This document shows, piece by piece, positions 36,701 through 48,610 of a stretch of 64,000 nt of DNA; positions within the stretch are counted from its first letter, which is position 1, and each line of letters starts with the position of its first letter. A model generated the notes under the pieces. It had not been told where the DNA came from, did not search any database, and saw only the letters and a list, made by a program, of their open reading frames with translations. The translations under genes were made by a program, and so were the position numbers. Source of the stretch: Rotaria socialis (taxonomy: Eukaryota > Rotifera > Eurotatoria > Philodinida > Philodinidae); NCBI GenBank assembly GCA_905331475.1, contig CAJNYU010001982.1, positions 174,125-238,124 of the forward strand, given 5' to 3'.

Positions 36701-39700
36701 TTAAATCAACAAATACTGACAGAAATTCATGAACAGAGATGAATATATTAAGTGCTAAAGTTTCTTGGATCCTTCTTACAATAATTGATGTTTTCATAAA
36801 GTTGAAATACACGCTAATAATAGTTCAAAGAAAATTCACGATATGAAGATATTAGTCGAGCTAAGAAATAAAACCATCTACTGCGATAATCTTGAGGTCA
36901 AGACTCTCAATCTTCATTTCTCGTATTTTCTACTAATAAATTCCTACAGAAATGTATGAGGAAATTGAGTAAGATGCGTATATACTTGTAGTTAAAATGT
37001 CAAGAGCGAAACTAGGAAATATTTTGTCAATTAGAAATAATTCAGATTCTGATAAGATTTCGGTATACAATCAACGGAAAAAGAGTCGGAATGCTTCAAA
37101 GTTCTTGCTTTAGCTTATTAACATAATTATCTTCATTTCATTGCTGCACTATCTCTCAACATTTCTTGTTTCGCCAATCATCTGCTATTTGAATTGCAAC
37201 GCGAAATTGCTCAAGATCCTGATGAAATACTGTTATAATTAAATCTAGTTCTAATCTTGAAATGCTTGGCTAAACAATGATCTAAAGATATAACGACTTC
37301 TTGGATCCTTTACCAATCAAAATAGTAAATACTGGTTATACGGTCTTTATTGAATTCCAATAAAAAGCTTTTCAACATCTTAAGATATTGTGCGTAACCT
37401 TCGTTCAGGTCTTCTCGTTTTTCTAGCGAACAGCGAGGAACCTGCGTACCGAACCACGCCCATGTATCACATATCTAACTGAAAATATGCGAATTTCTTG
37501 CAAATAAAGTAGCAGCATTACCTATACAAAATTAACGGCCACATGAATTCAGATAAAATGAACTGGCTCTGTAATAACCAGAATTCAATGTGAAAAATCT
37601 GAAAGACGATCGATCTTATCTATAAATGTGCGTCACAAAATTCGCCATCTCTCACCAGAACCCTATTCTCTAGGATATCTTTCTTTTGTTTTAGAAGTTC
37701 TGTGACCGATTCTGTGTATGTTTACTGAGTTTTCAAGGGTTCTTATGCATCTTTATTGATTCCAGCAGATCTCGATCTGCATCAGAGCCGTTTTACTTTT
37801 TGCAAAATTGCTTAATGAGAACTATACTGAGAAAGTTTAATGCTCACATTAATTCGATGGCCTTTTTTTTAAATATAAATGTCTCAACTTTCAAATTTTT
37901 ATATTAAAAGCACACGAAATAGCACCGGCCATAATGAAAAAAACATCAAATAGTTGTATTCCATACTCGGCGGCTAAAATGAGCATTTTCGTCAAGGAAA
38001 AGCACCGAAAGCATTTTTTACCGACACTACCCCGTTAAACTATCACAAAAGTTAATTTTAAAATATGAATGAAAAATGCGCCAGCTGTTGTCTGTTTCAA
38101 GATTTTCCTACAATTGTCGATACTTTGTGAATCCCTGAAATTCTCTAGGAACATATTTTGTATGAACTATCACCATTTAAGAATCTCATCGATTTACTTG
38201 TTATCACAGATTATCATAATATTGATAAAAAGCCGATCAATTGTAATTGATTCTGATTCAGATTTTTGGATCCTTACAGATCCCGCTGGATCCCGGGATC
38301 TGCTTTTCCCCTCTTGATTTTTCATCAAGTAGCAATTCTTATCTTTTGAAGAAATATTGAGAAAATAATAAGCACATCTCTATCAGTTTCTAATCTTGAC
38401 ATGAATGATTTATGTCTGAAAAATTTATAATCCTGCTGTTAAAAAATCTATTTTCAGTAAAGTTTCACCTTACGATTAAAGAATATAATAGAATTAGAAT
38501 ATTTGAAGGACTTTTCGAGTTTTAATAACAATGATAGAGATTGATGAATGATTTTCTTTATGAGAACAGTCGATTGCATACGATTTGAATGACATCAACG
38601 AAAGATTGTTACTTCGTACAAGAGCATCTCTATTTTATTTTTTAAAGAGATCAGGGAGGTGTTCCTAGTAAAAATGTAACAAAATCTCGCTTGTTGAAGT
38701 TATCATTCGACACTTGTTATTGATGCACGCATGTCTATTTTACATCATTCAATAAGTTTCATACCTTTCAAATCATTAATATCTGCTGGAAAAGTCATTT
38801 CTAAAGCAGAAACCTTTCCTAATTCATCAGATTGACAAACTAAGCTGAGCACGATGCTTCTATTTTGTGATCATAAAGATAATTTTAGGGAAGGAATTCA
38901 TTGTGTGAAACTATTCTAAATTATATCGTTCTCATTAAAAAATAGGCAAAATCTTTAAAATTTTACCAGGTTACGTTGTCTGTTTGCTAGTGAATAACGT
39001 CACAAGTTTCATATCTTTATTTTTTTCCATTGGATGAAATATATTTTCATGTAGTATTTCTTCGTTGTTTATCACTGGTTTTGATAATTTTTCTGTATAG
39101 AATGATACAATATTTAGAAATAAAAGAAGAGAACGGTTAATTCTCCGTTATTGTTCATCTAGTTCTAGCGATAATGTTTCCATCTGTTACTATTGTAAAA
39201 GAATTGTGAATTCGTTCCATTTATTTTTCAGCTCTTCATTGTTTATATAAATCCAGGTTACTCATTTCTATTGTGTAATAGAGCTAAAGAACTCTCTAGC
39301 GAATACACGTCTACTAGTTTGGTATCAAAATCTATCCTTTTAATTCGACTGACAACAAAACAAAAGTTCACACCTATTTTTAATGATTTTGATCATATTC
39401 ATGAAAAATGTCATTTCGTCGATTATCATCAAATTATTGAGTAACTTTTTTTTCTACAATTATTCGAATGAAATTTTCATAACTATTACCTAAAAAATAC
39501 AGTTTGTTCTAATGACCACGTCTTTGGTGTCTGTTGAGCTCTAATTGTGTATTCAAAAACGTGTCTTGTTTCAGAAACTTAGGAATTTAAGTAAATGCAA
39601 TATTAGTGTTCTTAGAATTTTCATATCCGCTGAAAAAATTTCAAATTCTACAGTTACTCAGTAACAAATTAAGTGCTCTGACCTGTTGAAGTTTTAAAAT

Positions 39701-40522
39701 GTTTGCTGCTTTTTTTCTTAATCTCAAAAGTATGAATAGTAAAATTACTTCAGCGCTCTGAGTACACGGTTTATGCATGAATTTCACTCAATTTATCTAT
39801 GTACAACACGAAATGTGCAATCACATGTCGACAGAGAGCAACAATTATGCTCAGTGTTATGATTATTTGGAAAACTTTTCTAAACATTCTGTACATCGAG
39901 CAATGTTGTCATCTCTTTTCTTATCTATCTATTTTGAAATATTATTTCACTCAGACACGAAAACTAGAAATTGATGGACATGCGATATGTTTTACTAAAA
40001 GTACAAATAGAAAAGGCTTCATGTGTTCATAAAGATTTTTTTTCTCGTCTTTTGACGTGCTCCTTTGCTTTAACGGAAATAGTTTATATAAAATTTATAT
40101 TCCTTTCATATTATTTTTAATCAAGACAGATAGAACTGAATTTGTTCAATCATTGATATTTCATAGAGTATTACATTGTTTTAGAGCCTGGTTATAGTTG
40201 AAAACTTTCATAAGATAGTAAATAAATATAGAAATTGATATATACGGACGCGTGCTTTGTTCAGTAGAAAAAAAAAACTTTTTTCGAAAATAAAAAGACA
40301 AAAAATTATAGAAAGACAGATAAACGAAAAAACCGAGAAAATGTGGTGTTGAGAGTAGTAGTGGATAACGATATAATGGCGACTCTTCTCTTGTTCTTTG
40401 TCTTTATTCTGCGCGCATATACACGTTTATGTTCAACAAAAAAATTCAATCATAAAAACGACGATGACGACGACGTGAATTTAGATATTCGAAAATGAGT
40501 TTTTATTTCGTTGAATTTTTGT
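30743..40522. other. Large gene-poor region
   Basis: Nearly 10 kb with one clear element, the foldback at 31943-32865. Around 34434-34480 and 38269-38305 are short GGATC-rich patches. At about 35380-35398 the sequence TACCCACCCCTAG resembles one end of a hAT-type element, and TATCACTTCCGT near 35190 recurs inverted near 35300, suggesting a decayed insertion. Open frames near 34.3-35.2 kb overlap on both strands and lack splice support. No gene is supported. Confidence 0.45.
31943..32865. mobile_element. 923-bp foldback element with ~220-bp terminal inverted repeats
   Basis: The left arm (about 31943-32157) and right arm (about 32645-32865) are reverse complements at roughly 85-90 percent by eye. 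They begin GGTGCGCC(T/A)GGTGAAATG and share AGTGAAGACAGTTCTTTCAA and ATGAAACTATATTCAGTCTA. The interior is about 490 bp without coding capacity. The size and long arms fit a non-autonomous foldback DNA transposon. The flanks (TATAACA left, CATTAGTA right) do not give a clear target duplication, so the superfamily is open. Confidence 0.85.
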
Positions 40523-40951
40523 TTATATAGAAATATGTCGATTGAAGAAACGGACCGTTAACAGGCAGATTGCAAGAAGAAAACCAACTTGTTGAAGATT
40601 TTGGATGCTTGGGCTACCACCAAAGGCTCTTACTTCTTGATCGTATGCATATTCTAGTTAGAGAAAGAAATTATTTTATTAATATATATACATACATATA
40701 TATATATATATAACTTACTAAAGAAGGCAACAAATGGAATGAAAGTTAACCAAAGGCCAATCAAACCAAGTGCTGTAAGGCAGCAGAGACAGGTAACAGC
40801 GCCGCCTAAACCTCCTAATAATCCGCCAAGGGCGCCTGCTCCTCCGCGACTGGCTGCTGGTGGGGGTGGTAATCGTGATCTAATATACAAATAGTATTAT
40901 AATACAAAACAACAGAGATATTACTGGTCAAACTTACCTTGGACGGTACAT
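40523..40951 (-). CDS. Small two-pass membrane protein, paralog A
   Basis: Three exons, 40951-40938 (14 nt), 40879-40719 and 40653-40523, encode 101 residues. After MYRPR comes a proline-rich turn (SRLPPPPAASR), then a Gly/Ala/Leu-rich segment leading into the first membrane span (CLTALGLIGLWLTFIPFVAF) with a Cys cluster CLCC at its entry. A short loop and a second span near the C-terminus follow (VGFLLAICLLTV). Coding bases are markedly more GC-rich than the flanks. Exon number and intron phases (2 then 1) are the same as in the neighbour at 42207-42709, and both have a Pro-rich start, Gly-rich linker, Cys-containing first span and a single late span. They are therefore tandem duplicates. 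The family is not recognised and function is unknown. Confidence 0.78.
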
Positions 40952-42206
40952 ATTCTCACTTTATAGCGGATAACGATCTACACGATAGTGATAAAGAAAA
41001 AATTCTATCGTTAATGATCAATTGGCAAAAAGAAAAAAAAAGAGGGAAGACTTTTTCGATGTGTGCTGTTTTCATGAAGAAGAAAAAAATAAATACCCAC
41101 AATTAAATCCTTCTACAGGCATTCTCTCTCGCGCTCTCTTTTCCTTTGCATCAACTAGCTGCAAATAGGACTCAACGCTTATTATTGTTTGAAAAAAATA
41201 CGATACTATGCATTTCTTCATATTCTGCATCGCTCTCTGTTCTATTCGAAGGAGACCAAGCTATACACAATCGCGTCATGGTTGACGGCATTTTTTCCTT
41301 CGTGGTAATCGGGGATAGTACACGAAGAGCAGAAGAAACGAAAGGAACTACTGTTTCTTCAATATGCGTGACTTATGATATAGAAGAAATATTTCTACCT
41401 GTGGTAATGGGAAAAAAAAGAGAGAAAAGGAAGAAGAAGAAGAAAATTCAAGTTATACACATCAGCCTCCTTATTTAACGATGAGTATGCCAATCTATGT
41501 GTAAAACGAAAAAAGAAACTTGATCATGCGTAACACATAAAAACGAACGCAAGTACGCGTGAAAGAAATGAAATACAGGCTTTTTCTGATCAGCGCATAA
41601 GCAAGAAAACGAAAATCAACCTTGATAACCAAAATTGACTTGTAATGATCATCAATGTTTCGGCAAGACGAAAGAAAAAAAAAGAGCTGTTTAAATCAAG
41701 ATTTAAACAATGTAGCACTATCATGTTTTCATTAAACCATTTAACTGAATAAATTATATTTGAAAATCTAAAAGAAATCAAACAGTGAGTTGTTTTTTTT
41801 GAAAACAAATACGTATTCCTCTTGCTTTTTATTATTCATCAACACAAATAAGAAAAAAACTGACAAAAAAAAGTAATACAGGCATTTATATATCTTTTCG
41901 ATACGAACAATTAAGTAGCTTTCTTTTGTCCTTTTTTATCAAAAAAAAACAATGATGACGACGATGACGATGACTGACGATTGTGGACGATATTTTCACA
42001 CATTGTACCTGTCCAAGAAACTCTTTTTAGCGCACAAAATATAAATGATGCAAAAAAATAGTCATCAAAACATAAGAAGGAAATATAGTAGTGTTGTAAG
42101 AAAAGAGAAAAATAGAAAAAAATTAGTTCTCCTTAATAAACATGGATGCGTTTTATTTTAAAGTTTGTATATTGATGTTATTTGAATAGAGGTATCTGTT
42201 CATCAC
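40952..42206. other. Spacer between the tandem paralogs, nothing recognised
   Basis: About 1.25 kb, including the presumed promoter of paralog A at its left side. A 110-codon plus-strand frame (41146-41478) ends in a Lys-rich, purine-run tail and has no domain; it is regarded as chance. Confidence 0.4.
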
Positions 42207-42709
42207 TCAACAGCTAATGGCAGCACCTCGTCGATGTTTTGTTAATACATAGATAGAACATAGAAGAGCACACATAAGCACTAAAATATTGAGTTCAATC
42301 GTCGTTCCAGCACCTTGAATACTTTTACGTAGTTGACTTTGAATTCCGTCTAGATAGATCAAGAAATAAGAAATGAAGACTTACTAACCCGCAGTAAAGT
42401 AACAATCACATACTCATATAGGCTGCAGCACCTATCATAGTGGCGAAAAGTCCAAGAACAGCCATTGTTGCTAGACAGCCAAGACAAAGAATCGGAGTAG
42501 CTAAACCGCCGATTAAACCGAGAACACCAGAGCTTACGCCAGGACCGCCAGCAGGTGCGGGCGCTTTAGGAATAAATGTAGGTCCTCGTCTACATTTAAA
42601 AAAAATCAATTAAAAAATTAATTAATTTTTTCTATTTATTTTCTGGTGAAAGTGTAACTTACACTGGGTATCGACCAGCACTTGCATATCTTGGTGGTCG
42701 AAAGGACAT
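42207..42709 (-). CDS. Small two-pass membrane protein, paralog B
   Basis: Exons 42709-42663, 42589-42414 and 42349-42207 encode 121 residues with stop TGA. The N-terminus is MSFRPPRYASAGRYPV, then a Pro/Ala/Gly-rich stretch (KAPAPAGGPG). The first hydrophobic span includes LGLIGGLATPILCLGCLA and continues through LFATMIGAAAYM. A polar loop (GIQSQLRKSIQG) leads to the second span (LNILVLMCALLCSIYVL) and a basic end. Intron phases 2 and 1 match paralog A exactly, although sequence identity is low outside the Gly/Cys-rich span. The two genes lie in the same orientation 1.26 kb apart. No known family is recognised. Confidence 0.78.
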
Positions 42710-42881
42710 TATGTTGGTACGTACACGGCAAGTCTAAGCAGCAACGACTTAAACAAAAAAAAGAAAAAGAAAATTTAAGAATTTTTTTTTTTAATCTATA
42801 TCATTGGCATCTATTGCCTGTTGGCACGGTATGCAATACCTCTCTCTCGTAAGAACGATTCGGTACTCTCTCTCCCCCTCT

Positions 42882-42917
<36 letters not shown>

Positions 42918-44505
42918 TTTTCTTTCTCCCTTTTCCAATTTTTGTTGTTTTTTGTTGATCGGTAAGCGAAAAAAAGAAAACAAATTATAACAATATATCA
43001 TTCACACAAAAAAAAACCACTAATAACGTGTCCTATCAAACACAGACGGACCGTAAAGGAGAGAGGCAAAAAGAAAAAAGTGACAAGTAAAACGAGAAAG
43101 TGAGAACAGGATAGTAAAAGGCCTCCAAAAACATGACAGAACCGATGACGATGATGCTCCGTGTGTACATACACATATAGAATCTCGAAGGCGATTCCTA
43201 AATACACGTATATGAACCAATACGAGATCACTCAACCATGCCCGAAGAGTGATGACACTGGCGGTAGTACAGGTGAGATACTTGTAAAAAGACCCAAACC
43301 AAAAGAGAAAGAGAAAAAGAGAGAACGAGAAAGATAAAAAAAAAAAAGAAAAAAGTATGGAGGACGAAATATGTAACTAGCTCGTGTTTTTTTGTATAAT
43401 TTGAATGCTGAAAAAAAGTAAAAGTGTTCGTGATAATGACAAATAGACGTGCACTATACGTGAAAGCTTGACGATGACAAGATGACGCGTAGGCAGCTGA
43501 AAATGGCGAATATAGCCAAGCGAGAAAACGGGAAAAAAACATGATATATGATGATGATATCATTGAAACATGAACTACAGAGTCATGATTAATAGTGACG
43601 AAATACGACTCAACGAAGAAAATGTGCATATTTTGATAGTCATGTTTTAAACGAAAAATTGATTGATTTACAAAACAATATTTAGCATGACTTTATCTTT
43701 AATGAATGTTCTAGTATTCAAAAGTAAAATGATTCAATATTAGATAATAGAACAGTTTGTAAACAGTTCATATAAGAACGATCATATATATGATGCTACG
43801 AATTAGATGATAAAAATAAGTGCAACTTTCACGGTATGATTCATTGCTATTGCTAATAGTCGAAAAATATATAATTGTTGATCGAAAAAGAAAACCTATC
43901 TTATTACGTTTGAAAAGAATCTTATGATTGACACATCAATAATTCATCATTATAAATACCGAGAGCGAAACGTTGTCATATCAAGATTGAAATAAAATCA
44001 TTCGATAAACTTAAAAAGAATTCTACATTATCCTTCAGTAGAAGTATTTTTGAATAAGATATATGTACCTATGAAAATATAAACTTGAAAACGAACTAAT
44101 AGTACTATAGATTCACAGTGTCGTGATGATTTTACTGAATCATATTCATTCGAGAAATTCTTTTTTGTCGTTTTATATAACAATTCAAATCTATTCAATC
44201 TTAACTTGTAATCAAATATTAAAAAAACATTCAAAATAATTTTTTTTGTTGTAAATAAAAAGGTTAAGACTTATGTAAAAGACAAGCAACTTAAGATACA
44301 CATGATTTTTTCAGCTGAAAACGAACAGATATGCATTCACCTTGCTTGAGAACATGAGCAAAATAATAGTTAGCAATCTTATCAAAAATTTGTACCAATT
44401 ATCGAGAAAACAATGAAATAGAAATATTAAGTGTGATAGAGCAGCAACGATAAGAGAAGAATATCGTTATTTCTGTAATATAGAAAAAGTCTATTGATAG
44501 GGAAA
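42710..44505. other. Intergenic, microsatellite, no gene
   Basis: Contains a (TC)n tract near 42.9 kb in the 5' flank of paralog B. The open frames on minus at 43.0-43.6 kb run through purine-rich low-complexity sequence on two overlapping frames and show no domain. Nothing else recognised. Confidence 0.4.
42885..42913. repeat. (TC)n microsatellite
   Basis: About 14 TC units, about 180 bp upstream of the paralog B start codon. Confidence 0.9.
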
Positions 44506-46423
44506 TTATTCCGATTCTTCTCGAAGTTCAATACATTTGTCTGTTGACCATTCTAATGTATCTTCGAGTGACAATTGGCATTCACTGCCAGTTTGTACTA
44601 AACATTTCCAATGAAGATTATCCGCGTCATTCAGTGTCACATAATAACTTGGAATTGGCTCTTTCATTCGTAAATCAGGTACAACTAGTTTTACTTTAAT
44701 TCTTTCATCTAATGAAAGTGATATTCGATCATAAACACAAACAATTACTTCGATTGGTTTTGTATTGAAAAGACGTATTTCACGACGAATATTTTCAAAA
44801 TATGTTTTTGAAATAAGACCTTGTGTATCGATAATTGTCTTCACTGGTTGACAGTCTACTTTAATACCTGCATCAGTACCTAGTGGAAGATCGAATTTAC
44901 CATCGATACAGATAATACCAATGGAGCTATGAGTAACAAAATGGTTATTCATAAAACTTGCTGCGGGTCCAGCAACGAGCTGTTTGTTAGATGTATTTAT
45001 CGTTGATACATTGAGATATGCATGAATCCATAGTTTAGGTATAATTGTATAAATAAATTTTGAATTAAAATCAAGAACACCAATTGTTACACGATGTGGC
45101 GTGCCCTGTCAGAAGATTTATTGTTCGAAATAGAAATAATTTGAAAGACAAATAAAAACTTACATCGGTATGGATAGTTGTTCGTCTCGGAATAGTAAAA
45201 GTTACACTTAACATACTTGTTTCAGTTGAAGTTGATGAAGCATAAATTATATTTGGCGTATCTAGTTCATCTTCGGCAAGGACTTTATTCGAATCGGTAG
45301 ATACTTGTTCTTGCGACGTTATAAATACGTTGGGTGTGTTCTCGATAAACGAATCGATTGAGCATCAGAAGGAACATATTCTGAGTTTGAACAAGAATCA
45401 TCCTTTTTATCCTCTATTTCGCCTAGTTCATAATATCTATGACAAGGACGATAGCAATTGACTTTTAATGTAGGCAATTTTGGTGGCATGCCTACAAGAC
45501 ATGGAGTTGTCGTCGACAATGATAATTGTACATCAGATCAATTCTCTTGACTATTGTTCAACTAAAATATAGAACATATATTTGAAAAGTAGAACAATTT
45601 TTCAGATGCATACGACAACACCATGGTACGTTAGTTGAGTGGTGCTTTTAACTATTTCTGAACTATTCACACGAACATCATAGCTAGCACTACATGAACA
45701 ATTACTTATAAAATAGGATACTTCTAAATTAACATCAATATTACTACGATCTATATGTACTGTAATAATCATTTCTCGATGTTCATTTCGACCATGTATT
45801 AAAACATCAAAATCTGATTCAGTAACTTTTTCTTCTAATCTATCTAGTCGTTGTATTAATCTTTTGATTTCATTTCCTTCATTGCTTTTTCGTTCATCCA
45901 ACTTTTGTAGAGATGTATGATAAAAATCCATAAACTCGTGTAATGGATCCAGATCACTGATTTGTCCATCTTGACTCATGAGTTTCAATGCTCGTCCATC
46001 AAGCCATGCAAGCTGTTTATCAAGACGTACTAATTCTTCTCGATTAGCATCGATATCAGCTTCAATCGGATCGAGTTCACATTTTAGCTGATCCAATGGT
46101 GTTCAACTAGTTTCCGATGTTTTATTGTCAAAAAATGCTTCATATGAAACTTCAAGGATAGCACTTGCTTTGCACTCCGTTCCTGCTCTAACATGTAATG
46201 ATGTTGAATCAACAAATGGAGAAAAGCCTTCCAATATCAAATCATAAGTACCTTCAACATCTAAATGATATTCCAAAAGACGTGTAACTTCAGCACGATC
46301 ATGATAAACGGTCACATTCTATATTGGACATTGCTGCTCAGTTTTAAAGCGAAGAATTGATGTTCTCGGCTTACTCTTGTTCAATGTTGCCAGCACAGTA
46401 GGTGTTGTGCTCATTGCTGGCAT
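44506..46423 (-). pseudogene. DUF4140/DUF4139 (F37C4.5-like) gene, disrupted
   Basis: Homology is clear along the whole length. The N-terminal DUF4140 signature TVYHDRAEVTR is followed by a coiled-coil linker (DIDANREELVRLDKQLAWLD). Next come DUF4139 landmarks: ASYDVRVNSSE, QLTYHGVV, DVQLSLSTTTPCLVGMPPKL, VAGPAASFMNNHFV, QGLISKTY, NTKPIEVIV and the closing DNLHWKCLV. The frame is broken by TAG at 46319-46321 just before the DUF4140 core, TGA at 46103-46105 in the linker and TGA at 45538-45540 exactly where the family has Trp before SDVQLSLST. A frameshift also lies around 45320-45370. Splice sites remain: introns 45613-45562 and 45163-45106. With four lesions it is read as a recently decayed pseudogene; the function of the family is poorly known. 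Confidence 0.82.
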
Positions 46424-47561
46424 CGTTTGCTACGTTATAATTACAGTGAATAGTTTTTATACGCTTTTCTTTTTTTGAATACCTAAATATTAATAAGAAT
46501 TCAAAAGAACCGCATTTCTTTTCCAATTTGTTACTGTCCTGCTATATTAAGTAGCCTGTTGTCATTATCGGCGCCCAATCCGTTAACAAGCTAGATACCA
46601 ATGAGGAAAAAAGAAAGTTTACACCACACATTTTGCCACTCGTACGAGTCATACATATCAAAAAGATTAGCTCTATTTGCTTACTGTTTTTACTTTACTT
46701 TTTCTACTGGTTGCAAAGATTTCTACGTAGCTACAGACTAAATATGTAGTATAAACATTGTGTTCTTGATGAATAAAAAGCAGTAATACAGCAATCAGAT
46801 ATCTAAACTGATGTTTGAAAACATTTTAACATGGAAATTTCTTAGTGTACTATATTTACATTCGTAACATGCTCCTATTGAACACCCGGAGACTAACATC
46901 TTGCTTCTTCGTTTTGATGTTCATTTGTCATACTATGATAGTTACTGAAATGAGTATGACTTTTTTTCTCTTGATCATTCTCTTCCCCGTGAAGAGGAAA
47001 TAACTTCAAATGGAACTTCAGCGACAAAAGACATTATATATAGAATAAAAATAGTGAATAATTGCTACTGCTTTATATTATCAGTGAAGACTTTTCAATA
47101 TAAGTCATATAGTAGCTTTCTATGTGATGATAGTTGTCTATTAAAAATTGGAATATTATCACGAGAGTTTTCATATCGAGACAAAGCACACTGAAAAACG
47201 ATCTGATACTAACATAATTTTGTATAGTTTATCATTCTAAACAAAAAATTCTTTTAAATAAGTTATCCAAATCTTCAATATGAGTTAGATTTTTTTATCA
47301 ATTACTAGTATATGTTATCAAAAACGTAAAAGCATGTATTGCGTATATGTCACACATGTGATCATTCTTTCATTATTATGACGATCACTAATCGTTCGGG
47401 CAATATACATCTGCACATTGACATTACATAATAATCAAAGAATTGTCTATCTATTGATACGGTTGATTCGTTCAGAGGTACCGTCGTATAAATGTAGAGA
47501 ACAGCAAATGGTCAATTCATAACATTCGGAACATAACGAAAATCAACGGCTAGAAACAAAG
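46424..47561. other. Spacer between divergently placed genes
   Basis: About 1.1 kb separates the disrupted DUF4139 gene (minus) from the 194-aa gene (plus), so the two share an upstream region. Apart from a TATA-like box near 47488 nothing is recognised. Confidence 0.4.
47488..47496 (+). promoter_or_regulatory. Possible TATA box of the 194-aa gene
   Basis: CGTATAAATG lies about 70 bp upstream of the ATG at 47562, a suitable distance for a short 5' leader. Position is the only support. Confidence 0.25.
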
Positions 47562-48258
47562 ATGATGTCTTTTTCAACGCCCATCCGTGCAGTAGAATCA
47601 AGTGCTAAACGACTTCTTAAACGAATTGGTATGTGCACTGAACTTAGTTTTGAACAAACGCCAGTTCGACATGCAATTACGAAACGAAAAACAATTCGTA
47701 TGCTAACATCTACTATGTCGCCTGGCATTACTCTGCTAAGCAACGAAGATCAAGTATTTCTAAGTGATCTTACGATTATTGATGATTCATTATTGTCTAT
47801 TGATCGAACGCCTCAACGAAACAATACGAAAAAAGTGCGCAGAGGTTTAAAATAAAATTATGAAAGCTAATAACATTGTTTAATTTAGAATAACGTTCAT
47901 TCTCCGACTAGTACATCGTCCTGGAAAGTCATAGATAGTATTATTAATAATAATACTGCTGATTTTAGTGTTGTTTCAATCAATCAATCTGATTTTGATG
48001 TATCACAAGCAGTCGTTATAACTAAACGATCAATGAAAGGTGAAAATTCTATTGGATTCTGCAAATGAATATATATATCTTTCTTGCATATTTTTAGTAT
48101 CGACTCGTCTCTCATTCTTGTTGGCACGTATTTTGCCATCATCAACGCCAAAAACACCGACTACAAGCATTAAATATGTCAATCGACATGTTCGAGACAT
48201 CGATCGAACAAATGATGGCTTTGGTAAAGAATGGCTGACATTGACGAATTTTGTTTGA
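47562..48258 (+). CDS. Unrecognised 194-aa basic, Ser/Thr-rich protein
   Basis: Three exons, 47562-47834, 47889-48039 and 48098-48258. Phases agree, although the first donor (GTGCGC) is weak. The protein starts MMSFSTPIRAVESSAKRLLK. It is rich in Thr-Pro sites (STPIR, QTPVR, RTPQR, STPKTPTTS) and basic residues, with no signal peptide or membrane span. Such TP-rich basic sequences are typical of proteins regulated by cyclin-dependent kinases, but no domain is recognised and that is only a hint. The central exon encodes a Ser/Asn-rich acidic patch (VVSINQSDFDVSQAVVI). The C-terminus ends GKEWLTLTNFV. The gene converges on the SH3 gene, with 352 bp between the two stop codons. Confidence 0.62.
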
Positions 48259-48610
48259 CTGTCGCATATTTTCATAATTACGATTTGTTGTATTTTATTT
48301 CATTCGACAATAAAACAATAAAAACTGTGTCTATTCAATTGATAATCATCTTTTATGGTATTCATCATTTCATACTAAATGATCTATAAGATGCACTACC
48401 TACTCAATTTATTGATAAATATGCGATTGCACAGTCTCAAATATTGGCAGCCTACAAAATTGTTGATAAGATAGAATTTTCAAAGTTAAGAAAAATCATT
48501 AGCATGTGTATATTCACAAAGAATGTGCATGATTTATTTTTTCGTCTGAATAAACAATTCGTATTTGAGGAAGAAAAAAAGCAGAAAATAATTCATATTA
48601 GTCTTTACAT
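48259..48610. other. Convergent 3' spacer
   Basis: 352 bp between the stop codons of the convergent genes. An ACAATAAAAC signal at about 48305-48320 on plus suits polyadenylation of the 194-aa gene. On minus, TTTATT-type plus-strand strings near 48530 suit the SH3 gene. Confidence 0.45.

Noticed and set aside
41146..41478. 110-codon plus-strand open frame
   Set aside because: Ends in a Lys run from purine-rich sequence, no domain, overlaps the upstream region of paralog A.
42801..43629. Several overlapping minus-strand open frames
   Set aside because: Low-complexity translations of microsatellite and pyrimidine-rich sequence in more than one frame; Arg/Glu runs come from the (TC)n tract.
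46319..46321. Reading the first stop of the DUF4139 gene as part of an intron (acceptor ATATAG)
   Set aside because: The only nearby donor leaves the wrong phase, and two further in-frame stops plus a frameshift remain.
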